A DNA stretch of 64,000 bases from positions 11,222,001 through 11,286,000 of the forward strand of contig NC_087092.1 in the NCBI RefSeq assembly GCF_963855985.1, in the 5' to 3' direction. Under the pieces are notes generated by a model. The model was not told the DNA's origin, did no database searches, and saw only the letters and a list, made by a program, of their open reading frames with translations. The position numbers and the translations under genes are program-made. Below, piece after piece: positions 11,186 through 23,100 of the stretch. Position 1 is the first letter of the stretch. Every line of letters starts with the position of its first letter. Source of the DNA: Ostrinia nubilalis. Lineage: Eukaryota; Arthropoda; Insecta; Lepidoptera; Crambidae.

Positions 11186-14100
11186 TCATCTGCACAGATT
11201 GCGCAGCTCCGTCATAGCGGCCTGTGACACCGGGGTTTTGTTCTTCTCCGTTTTGTACCTATAAAACCAAATTACGTATCAGCTCGCCGCTCTACTTTCA
11301 GCTCGTATTGTAAAGTAAATAAAAGTAGGATATAACACGAATGATAACCTACACTGTTACTACATGTAATTAAAAACGGTCTATTTAAGTTTTTTTTTTT
11401 TGTTTAATATTTGTATAGTTAGACTAATCCATAGGTTGGTAAGAAAAATATAATTAATCTGTCATAAAACTGACTTTCACATTAGACAAGTCACTATCGC
11501 TGTTAAATAAACTGTGGCCTGTAGGCCCGCCAAAAACTGTATTGTTACTTCATGCACGCAATGGAATAAAATTGTATAGCTCCTCTCTATGAAGTGGTGT
11601 GCCACGTCGGGCCTGTAGGCGGCCATATCGCGCAGGTAGGCCTGATCGTTGCCCATCGCGCGTCGGTAGGCCAGCTCTCAGTATACCTCGCTGCTATAGC
11701 CACTAGCAATGCTAATATCTCTCTTAATATAGCTGGAATATAGTATAGCTACCTATCTATGAAGTGGTGTGCCACATCGGGCCTGTATGCGGCCATATCG
11801 CGCAGGTAGGCCTGGTCGTTGCCCATCGCGCGTCGGTAGGCCAGCTCTCACTACACCTCGCTGCTACAGCCACTAGCAACGCAAACATCTGTCTAAATAT
11901 AGCTAGAATATAGTATAGCTACCTTTCTAAGAAGTGATGTGCCACGTCGGGCCTGTAGGCGGCCATATCGCGCAGGTAAGCCTGGTCGTTGCCCATCGCG
12001 CGTCGGTAGGCCAGCTCTCGCCACGCCTCGCCGCCGCGGCCTGCTAGCAGCACCAGGCCCTCCATGAAGCTGAAGCGATATTGAAATATTGTCCCGTTAA
12101 TTTGGTGGAAAGACAACACAAATGCAAGGTCCTTTAAGGACCGTCCTTACGTATATGGTACTAAAGTTTAGTCCTAATCAGCATGTTTAAAAAAAATATG
12201 TTGACGAGTTCAAGTTTTAACCGCAAACTCTATCATTTAACAATGATCAGTTTGTATGACCCACTTTATAGAGGAGATTGGTATGGCGAGCTACATAATA
12301 GTAAAACAACCCAACACAAACGACACTAATGATTCAATGAAGCCGTGACCTTACTATTCATCATCTGCTATGTCATACTTCAACTTAGTCACTACACTAT
12401 TCAAACAAGATGTTTTCAAAGCACTTCATCACCCAAATAAACAAAAGACAATAGTTTATTGACCACCTCAAATACTGCATAACTGAGTCAATGCCTGAGG
12501 TATGGGCCAGGCACGGGAGAGTTTTAATGACGTCAAAGGTCAGACTTCAAATGTGCTTTCGGCTTGTACGTTCTGTTACGTCATTTGTTATTATACACCT
12601 CACTATTTTCGTGCCGCTCCCTTACCTCAGGCACTTACTCCAGTATTCACAAACGATGCTTGCTTATGTGCGTTGAATAGAGCCTTGTGATTGGTTCGTG
12701 TGTCACCCTGTGCGTCCACGCGCACTGTGAAACCTCATAGTAATGTTTGTGAATACGGGCGTTATTCAGTTATGTGCTAGACTTGCTGTTTTCAAACTTC
12801 AACCAAAGAAACAAAACACAACACTTAGATTTTAAAGCCCTTCTTCAACCAAAAAAAACAAAAGACAGTTCCATTACCCACCTCAAATACTCGCTGACGA
12901 GTTTATACATCTGCTCAGTGCTTCTGTTCAGTATGAGCCTGGTGGGCGAAGCGTTCAGCAGCGACATCTGCAAGGCCACCTGCTGCGCCAGTGCTGCCAT
13001 CTCGCCAGCGAAGCCGGTGCAGCCGCCTTGGAGGTACAACTCCGAAGCGTCGGTGCAGTGGTTCAGAGCTGTCTCTAGGAGAGATCTGTAATGTTAAAAC
13101 ATTGCTGTGAGAATAGGTTATTAAGATAACACGCGAGGGACTTAATCTGTAATTTAAAAAAGTTTGTATATTACAGATGTGTTGGCAAGCACATAACTCA
13201 ACAACGCCTGGACCAATTTTACCAACCAACTCATTTTTTGAAATGTTCGTTGAAGTCCAAGGATGGTTTTTACGGCGAGATTTGCAAAATTAACCCTTAA
13301 CACGCGTACAAAGTCACGGGCGGCCGCTAGTATTGTAACCACAAAACTAGATTTGATTCCAACTTAAAAAAAATAGTAACTAAAATATAGAAGATGCCTA
13401 CTTATAGGTATTGTTCTAACTATCACTTTAATTACCAAATCCTAAACTAAACAGGAAAAAGTAAAAGTAAACAGAATGAAAGTATGACATCTGAGTAGAT
13501 AAGGAAAAAAATAAAAAGATTAATGTATTTGATATGCGAATAAGTAAACAATTCATGCGTGCTTCAAAAGGCTTACTTGGGTAAATAAACGCTCTTGTTT
13601 ATCACGCGAGTCTCTCGCGGGATTAGAAAAATAAAGTGAAAGTCCGATATGCAAACCACCAAGACAGGCGATCGTAAAATTATTGAGTTCTATAGCTAGG
13701 TAGGTTCTTTAAAGGAGACATCCGTTAAGAGCGGATTTTACGAAACTCCAACCCTAATGAGTTAAAACGGGGTTGGAAGTTTGTATGAAAGTCCTATGTT
13801 TTTACGCGAACGAAGTCGCGGGTATTACACCGCTAGTATATCAATAAATGTATTTTACCTCGTCGTAACATTATCATGTATCTGTAGCCACACTTGTGGC
13901 TGGTTCGGCTTTTTCGGGACCCCTCTGGCCGCTTCCATCGCCAGTTTCTCCAAGTCCTCAATCAGATCTAACGCCTGCTTTCGTTTTACGTTGGCCGCCT
14001 CAGCATACATGTTAAAGTGCAAAGCCACCATGATGTAGGCGTCCGTGTCCCCAGGACAGTGGGTTTTCAAGAAGTCGAGGAGGCCCTGCTTGAATTCTGC

Positions 14101-17100
14101 AATCTTGTCCGGCTGTTGGCCGAGCATGTAGTCGAATTGGCCAAGGAGGAACTCGAACTGGTGGTTGTCTCGTAACGCCTGCAAAATAAAGATAAGTTTG
14201 CTTTAGATTTATGAAAGTTTCATACTGGTTTCGACTAGGATAGTATTAACCTTCTTTACGTGTTGATTTTTGTTAATATTTTATTTGTTTTACCATAGGA
14301 CTACAAGGCCTACTACGATTGCAAATACTTACTTATGTACTTTTAACAATGTAGGGGGAGGGGTGTAGGTACATTAATCGATAGATTTATCTTATTAAGG
14401 TTTCGAAGGAAGAAGAACAAAATATCAGGTAAAAGCTATTTAATGTCAAAATTCTAGTAAACATTTTACACAGAAAACAATATTAAATTCGTTTAAGTAT
14501 AACTTGCCTGAATTTATCCATTGTCAGTAGAAAATTCGAGTCGTAAATATCATTTGGGTAAAAAATATCACAATAATGACAATATCAACAATCACATTCT
14601 TTTTGGTATAATATTATTAGCTAGCCTACGCTTTAACTCTAATTTTCTGCCAGGGCTGGACGCGGGCATTCGGGTTCCACCCGGTGAGAACGATGTCATG
14701 GTGCTTTGGCTTTTGCGGGAACTGGATGTCTCTTGCGTTCCTTGCGAGTTTAGGCTCGTGCACCGTCCAGGTAGGCATGAGAGGTTTAGGTACAGTTGGA
14801 GATTCAACGTTCGGTCCTAAGCTTCGGGCGTTGCGGCGATTGTACCCGGGGTGCGTAGCGCCAGTGTTCCGGCTTCCACTGGAGGTGCTGTGGCTGCCTC
14901 CACCACGTTTGGCGCTTGGAGAATCGACACTGCGGGCGTCTCTACTCTTTGGCTTCTGTTGACTGCTTCCTTCGACATCAAGATGGGCAGAGTTGGCGTA
15001 TTCGTACGGATCTACAAGACCGCAAAGGTGTGGCGGTACATATGGATAGTCACACGGTTCTGGAGATGGCTCTGGCTCCACGTCGGTCAGCCTTAGCGGT
15101 TCGCTTCTTCGCACTCGGTATATCTTCGGAAAACGTTGAGGCGGCGGCCTGTAGGTCGGCAGAATGATGTGCTGGGCAGCCGATTCGGGCACAAATGCCA
15201 GGACGGCGGCCAAAGACAGCAGGACTGTACGTCTCATCTTGTTGAAGTAACAGTACAAACTGATACTGGTCTTGTTAATTTCGAACTTTTATACCAATGT
15301 CAGACGGGAAAAGGGAAGAACCGCACAAGCGTTTGTTTATTATAAGCTATACATAATATCGATTTAACATACACATTAAAGAACACTGAGGTCACTTTAC
15401 GTTACGTTCAAGTTAATGATAAAGTTTTATCATTGTAAATTAACTGACTTCATGACCTTATAATTTTTTTAACGATTAAAATGTTCGTCTTTCAAGCCGA
15501 TATACTTTTCGGCGATACTTAGTGCTGAAAAAAACTTAACTACTCATAAAATAATATCATTACAGTCCCTATGGACCAGTTACTTGCAATAATGTCATAA
15601 TTCATTAATGTTTTTGTGAGGATTACGTGGAACTACATCGACTCAATCTTGAATATCATACAAATCAATATTTTCATATAAAACTATTAAAAACTTTTTG
15701 TTTTTTATAGTCCCAATATGTAATCAATTTAAGCACCCGTTAAAGCAGTGCACTGACCGTCTAAGTAAATAAAACGTCTAAGCAAAAAACAGAATGCCCC
15801 TATCATAAAATTCAACCTCAATAATAACTTTTCCTAAAAATATCACTCACCAGCAATCAGTCATTTTCATGACAGTATTTTGTAATGACTATATTGTAAA
15901 AGAGAAGTAAATAAACATTATTATTATTTTTATTTAGTATGCACGTTTTTTTTTAAGAATTTTATACGTGGTTCTTTCACATGAATAACATGAATAAAAT
16001 AATAAGAATATAATTAATTTGGAAATACAAATTACTAATAGTCCGGTTAACTCCTCGTGGTAAGCTAAATGGGCTTGTGTTACGAGTGGGTTCATCACAA
16101 AATCAAATCAAATTCAATGTTGACCACTAATGGCACTTATGACAATAGTCCAGCGGCGTAGCGGGCATCGAACCCGCGTTTCTCGGATCCAGCCCGACCA
16201 CCGACACCATTGGACTGTTGTTGATTTGTTTCTTTATTTTTAATTAAATAGTACTTTAATACCTATTTCAACCGCAATCATAAAAACATGTCTGGTTGAT
16301 TTGTTTTTTTTTTATTGAATATTTGAAATTTAGGTGGCCTTCCCCTTTTCTTAAGACGAGGAAACATGCATGTCCATATTAAATAAGAACCTCAAGATGC
16401 CCAATTTAACAAAAAGACAACCCAGGACCGAGCTGCCTTGAGACACATGTGACGCATGCACAAAAGTTCTTCTTTCTACAATAAGTCGAGTTCTTGGGTC
16501 GAGTTCGAGTTCTATAGATTGATATATTTTAGATATTCTCAGGTATTATCTTTCCTTGTAGTTTTTTTTTTCAGAGGGATGTAGCAGTGTACTGACTGAC
16601 CAAAGATGGAGACAAGGTTTAAAGCAAAAAATTAAGTAGTATTTAAAATAATAAATATATTTGGTAAAAATAACATCACAATCAAGTGCTATATACAATT
16701 TAACTAGTTACATTACAATGCAACTGTCTTATTAACACAATTATCTTAACTACGCCCTAACCCTAATTTTCTGCCAAGGCTGGACGCGAGCGTTGGGGTT
16801 CCACCCGGTAAGAACGATGTCATGGTGCTTCGGCTTTTGCGGGAACTGGATATCTCTTCTGCTTCTCGCGTACAAGGGGAAGGGTCTGGTGGGCGAAACA
16901 GGCCGGGGGTTGAACGGGTCGAATGGTTTAGGGAAAGTCGGGGACGGCAGCGGGGAGATGGGGTCGAATCTTATGCTTCGGGCGTTGCGGCGATTGTACC
17001 CGGGGTGCGTGGCGCCAGTGTCCCTGCTTCCACTGGAGGTGCTGTGGCTGCCTCCTCCACGCTTAGCGCTAGGAGAGTCAACGCTGCGAGCGTATCTGGT

Positions 17101-20100
17101 GTTGGGGTCTAGATGGATGTCGTCGATGTTTGGCGGAAGGTAAGGATGGTCGCCGGTGGCTGGGGCTCGCTGGACATCATCACCTTGGTACAGCCATAGC
17201 GGTTCGCCTGCATCTCTTCGCAGTCTGTATATCTTCGGTGGTCGTTGAGGCGGCGGCCTGTAGGTCGGCTGGATGAAACGCTGCGCTGACGATTCAGCGA
17301 CGAACGCCAGAAGCACGGCGGCCAGGGAACACAACACTACTCGTTGCATCTTGTCGGTTAGAACTGATAATGTTCCAGTATATGTTCAGGCTTTTATAGC
17401 GATCTTTAAGGAAGTTGCGGTACTTTACCCCATGCGAACATATCATCCGGGGAACGGGAATTACCGAGCGTGCCGTATGTTTACAAACACATAATGAAAC
17501 GGCTGATGTGACTACATTCATGTTTATTTACTAACAGTACTCTTTGATAAGGAACGTTTCATATTTTCCTCAATATTCAGAATTTACACTCTTATAAAAT
17601 GTGAGATGATGATACTGAATAAATATTTTTTATTGCAATTGCAATTTACCTTTTCGTAGTGTATTATACGCACGCGAAGGAAGAAGTCTTGAGAAATTAG
17701 CAGATATATTGCATAATGCGATATTGCATAATCGTAACTAGTAACAGGAACAAAGTATAAACATCAAGAAGTAAAATCATTTTGAGCCATTTTTCAAAAT
17801 ATGTATTTAGAAATGTATTATTAAAGTTACCTAAGAAATTTCATCTGAACGAACAAATACCAAAATATTAAAAGGGCTAAAACTTCGTAACTGTTTGATA
17901 AAATCAATAATTTAGCTTGTTCGCTTAGTTCACAGTGTAACCGTTAGTTTTATTACTTAGATTATGACCTACATTTACATCTGCATACCGCAATCCGATA
18001 CTATCTAGTCAAGTAGGTAATATCGAAAACGCGTTACACTGATTATGTGAATCATAATGTAGACTGCGCGGTCGGTTCAGGGACTCTCCCGACTTATCGG
18101 TAACTTAATACAAAGACAGTAACATGAGTTTCAAATATCGCTCTTATTAATATGAACGTTTAGGTGACAGTCGTGTGATCAGGGAAAATGTGTTCCCTAT
18201 GCAATCGATGAGGAAAATTATTAAGATTCTATTATGTCTGGAAGCATTTGTTTTGTCTTAACATACCGACGCATGCACAAACCGTTTGAGGTTCATGGCC
18301 ATATTTCTTGTGCATATTCCATTTAAGCAAATATTTAAGTTCGAACATCTGCGTACGCTTTTTCGTTCGAAATGGGAAAAAAATCACCCGCCAAAATCTA
18401 GTGTACTAAATAAACCCAAATAAAATAGGTCGCACGCGCTGTCTTGTCTACCTTGCGCGCCTTTTTTTGTTGTTCCGCCCTTTCTTGGAACTTTACGGGA
18501 CTATTCCCAGCCAGTATAGCCAGGATCTACAGCTTAACCCCCAATAGAAACCCGACTTTTTTGTTGTTCCGCCCATTCTTGGATCTTTACGGGACTATTC
18601 CTATCTTTCGTTCCTACGGCTGCAACTCCTGTGTAGCCAGGATTTACAGCTTTACCGCCAATAAAAACCCAACCAGTGAAGATCGAGTTTGTCCCACAGG
18701 AAAGTTAAACCGTCATTGGACCCGCAACGAAATTAATCAGAAGAACATAGGAGGAATTCGAGAGCGCTTGCGCAGACCGCAGCGCCGTAGCCACGCCCTT
18801 CGTGTCGCACGCGCAGTAGTCTACCTTGCGCGACTTTTTTGTTGTTCCGCTAATTCTTGGAACTATTTACCGTCTTCCAATTTGTTTCACTCACCTGGAA
18901 GGTGTATGCGCACTCAGTGTAGCGAGCCAGCCCAGTAAGCAGGCGCACCATGAGCCGCCACGAGCGCGCCGCTAGCAACCGAGCGGAGAGCGCCTGCGCA
19001 GACCGCAGCGCTGTGGCCACGCCTTCCGTGTCGCACGCGCAGCCTAGTCTACCTTGCGCGACTTTTTTGTTGTTCCGCCCATTCTTGGAACTACTATGTT
19101 CCAATTTATTCCTTTAACTCACCTGAAAGGTGTATGCGCACTCGGTGTAGCGAGCCAGTCCAGTTAGCAGGCGCACCATGAGCCGCCATGACCGCGCCGC
19201 TAGCAATCGAGCAGAGAGCGCTTGCGCAGACCGCAGCGCCGTGGCCACGCCCTCCGTGTCGCACGCGCAAGAGAAACACTCGTGCGCGAGAACTAGCAGC
19301 TCGATCGATATTATGTTCACCTGGGAGAAATGAGCTTAATAAAGTGACCATTGATGAAGATGGTAGGTGCATTAAACGTATGCAAGTATTGGTCTTTTAT
19401 CAACATCATTTCAGCCACAGGATGTCCACAGCTGAACATAGGCCTCCCCGCAATACCATTTAACAATCCCATTGAAGACGAGTGGTGAGGTGCATTAAAC
19501 ATATTATGCAGGTAATTGGTCTTCCATCATCATCATTTCAGCCACAAGACGTCCACAGCTGAACATAGGCCTCCCCTAATGATTTCCATGTCGCCCGATT
19601 GGTAGCGGCCTGTATCTAGTGCCTTCCTGCTATCTTCATGAGATCGTCGGTCGGTTTTTATTTATTTATAGATTGTTGTTTATCGTTTGTGTGTTTTGTT
19701 CAATACTGAAAGTTGTGTCCTTGATGAGTGTTGATTTTACAACTTGTCTACATTTCTCCTGATGTTTGGCTTTCTTTATTACTAACAAACAGACAGTTAA
19801 ATGTAGCAATTCAAAAAAAATCTGGATTAGTTACATGGGCACACTAGATAACGCTGCGTAAATTATCCACGAATAAGGATAAGTATACGATAAATAACGT
19901 TAGTAAGATATTATTTCTTTGAAATCACAATCCTATGATGAGCACATAATAAGAGTAATAAAAATAGGGTATTTACCTGCTTCGTGGACAGTTTAGCGCC
20001 TTTCGTAATTTTCCTTATATTGGACTTGACCTCATATCGAATATGGACGTTGCTTTTCGCAATGACATCAAAAAGATTTCTTCTCGAATCTCTGGACATT

Positions 20101-23100
20101 TTGTTCCCTACAGTATAAACTGTGGAAACAGAATAAATAGACTCTGTATCAGCTGACATAAGGGTTCCTTCTTCAGTTAATACAGATTCCACTTCATCGG
20201 CTTCCACGTTTTGGTATTCCTCGTCTATCAACGTTTCAACGTCGAGGGAACTGTCGTCCATTGTGTTTTCTGGAAGTTTCGATGCTGTATTCGCTTTGTA
20301 TATCTTTTGGAATGCCATCAGATGGTCGAGGATCAATCTGCCGATTTGGCTACAAGCGTCAGGTCGCATGTTCAGGAACATTTCTACGTCGGAACTGAGC
20401 GTGTAACCCCAGAGGGTGTATTGGAAGTGTTCTTTTTGGCGGAAAGTGGAAGTCTTTACAAGGTGGGGGGATATTATCGCAGCTACCATTTCGCGGCAAA
20501 GATATTCTGCAATCTGTGAACAGAACAACATTATTAGACGGCAATAAAAATATGAACCGTTAAAATTAAAGTTTTTAGAAAATACGTTTACCTTTTGATT
20601 TAGATTTACTAAGTATATTTTTACTATAAATATACCTAAATATTTTTTAATGCGAGATTTTAGTGGATCCAATTGAAAGGTTTTTTATTTATTTCGTTGG
20701 TTGTTTATTTTTTTATTACCTGCTTCGAAGGTATATTGAAAGTCCTGAAGACCAGATTCGCCAGAGACATCTTCGCCCTGCCGCTGACGAGGTTGATGAA
20801 GTCCACCGAGCGGTTCTGGTACTTTAGCACCGATAAGTAGTCCCAACCCACTTGTAAAGCTATGCGGAAGTAACTCGCAACCTAAAACCAACATTTTATT
20901 AAAGATAACAAATAATTCAAAAAAATTGAGCCCTGTTAACCCCCGTGGTAAGCAAATATGCTTGTGTTACGAGTGGATCCAAGGATAGAACACGCGTTTT
21001 TCGGATCTAAACCGATACCGACACCATTCGTAGTAATAAGTAAAAAAGCGACAATAGTGTCGCTTATTTACATCCTGTATACTGAATTCGTATAAAATAA
21101 AAACTTAATACAAATAAGTACCTACATTTATATAATAAGGAAATTCATGCTAAAACAGATTGAGAAAAAATAGCATTTTCTCTAGCGAGAGTTTATGCAG
21201 TCTGTGCTGGTATGCACATAATTTAATCATTATCTCTACATACTTTAAATATCGAGACACTAAATACTAGATGACAGCGGAGATAAGGTGTATAATTTCT
21301 TGCGTTACGTAAGCATGCTTCTACTAGAAGTTACAATAAAAAAAAGAACAAGCTTATACCTGTTTAGCCAATGACAACCCGCTGCGGACGGCTAATGCAT
21401 CGAGCGCTGACAATCTATCGGCTTCCTCGCGAGCCGCCAAATGGGCGCTTTCTGGTACATTGTCCTGTTTCTCTTGAATTACCACCAGCTCCTCAAAACT
21501 GGCATCGGAAGTCCCCGAGACTGTGATAGAAAGAAAGGTTAATGCACGTCAAGTTTATGCAGGTATATGTACTCATACTCAGCAGATCTTAACTCAGCCA
21601 GTGTCTGAGATATGGGAACGGCAGAGGAGGGGTGACATTGACATATTGTAAAGTGACAACACATAATTCTGAAGGAGACCTGAAGTCTCGCTGACGTTTG
21701 ACGTTACAACTACACCCTCCCGTGCCGCTCTTACTGTGTTGAGCGTTAAGTTAACATGGATCTAAATGTTGTCTACGTACTTGTCAATCTGTTTTGCAGC
21801 ATCGGCACTGAAATCACTAGTCTTAATTCCTGTGGTAGCTCATACGGTGTACACGATCCTTCAGCTAGCTTCAGACAGGTCCTCATAATTTGCACGGGAC
21901 ACGCAGGATGCCTATACCGGTACTCCGGTGGAGTCTTAAACAAAGCTGAGAGTCTGAAAGCATCTACTAGTAGTCGCCATTCCAACAACTGGTTAATAAC
22001 CTTCCTCCAAGCGTCAATAGCCTCAGCCTCTTCCAACATCACCACGTTTTCTATATTACCCACGTCTGACTCGATTTCTATTTCCCCAAGAGTCAATGAG
22101 AAAGGCTTCTCAACATTCACGACTCCAATCTTCCGAGACACAGAAGGGTCTTTCTGCCCGTTCAAAATAAAATGCAAAGTACTGTAATAGTTGTTGAGAA
22201 ACACGTCATTATGAGGCTCGCTTTCGAAGTATGCCTCCCACATTCGATGTTCGATCTCTTCTCTCCTATGTCCGTATTCCAAATTTTCCTCGAACCAGCT
22301 CATTATAATTCGATACGAATAGAACTTCTGTACGGAGTCGGTTATGTTCTCTGTGTGTTGGATGAGAAAATCTGTTCCTTCTTTGAATGTGACGGATGCT
22401 TTTTTGAACGCTTCACTACATTGAGCTATAAACAATGTAATGTCTTTGGTTTCTAAAGTAACATCTTCTTTATTCACCAGCAATTGGTATTTATGCGTCC
22501 ACTCTGCTTTCAAAATTTCACCGACAGGCAAACTTGCCAGTTTAGCTATCTTGAGGGCAACATCATAGTTTCGGTTAGTGATGTACAAATCGATACATTC
22601 TGTCAGGTAATGCTTGGAGTCGTCTTGGAGCAGTTTTGATATGTCCACTACGAATGACGTTTCCATCGATATTTGTAGTATTTCATATAAGGTCATGAAG
22701 TTGGGTGTGGCCACTGTAAAAATAAGAATAAAATATGATCATTATGCATTCACTACTTATGTCTTTTAGGACGTCATAAATTCATAAAAAATTGTTTTAC
22801 CAGTGCAATTTTTCTCAAACTGCGCCACAGCGAGGCATCTCAAGAACTCTCTCTGATGGAAAGCACTATCAAAACTCCGCCCGATGGCTATCTTGACAAG
22901 CGCCACCGCTATCCTTTGCAGTGCCTCCTTCGACAGTTGCCACGTCATATTGGCAGCATCGACACTGTATTTACGTTGGCAGTGCTGCAAGAAGTTGCTG
23001 AGCAATCTGACCGTCTCAGAATCGAAGTTGCGGTGGCGAATGCATCGGTAGAGGAACGAAGTGAGTTGTGTCAGGGGACTTTCCTGTAAAGAGTAGATTA

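Noticed and set aside
14684..15167. Plus-strand ORFs of 80-95 codons opposite the lebocin-like gene 1 (and similar ones at 16793-17143)
   Set aside because: They are antisense shadows of the two real lebocin genes; the minus strand has signal peptide and family motifs, the plus strand none.
16140..16215. Possible tRNA gene on the minus strand
   Set aside because: There is a B box, but the acceptor stem and cloverleaf are not complete and a diverged second copy exists at 20.9 kb, so it is a tRNA-derived SINE-like repeat.
18444..19463. Long plus- and minus-strand ORFs around 18.4-19.4 kb as separate genes
   Set aside because: They come from GC-rich SPG11 exon 11 and its partial copies; the minus-strand reading through spliced exon 11 is the real coding frame.
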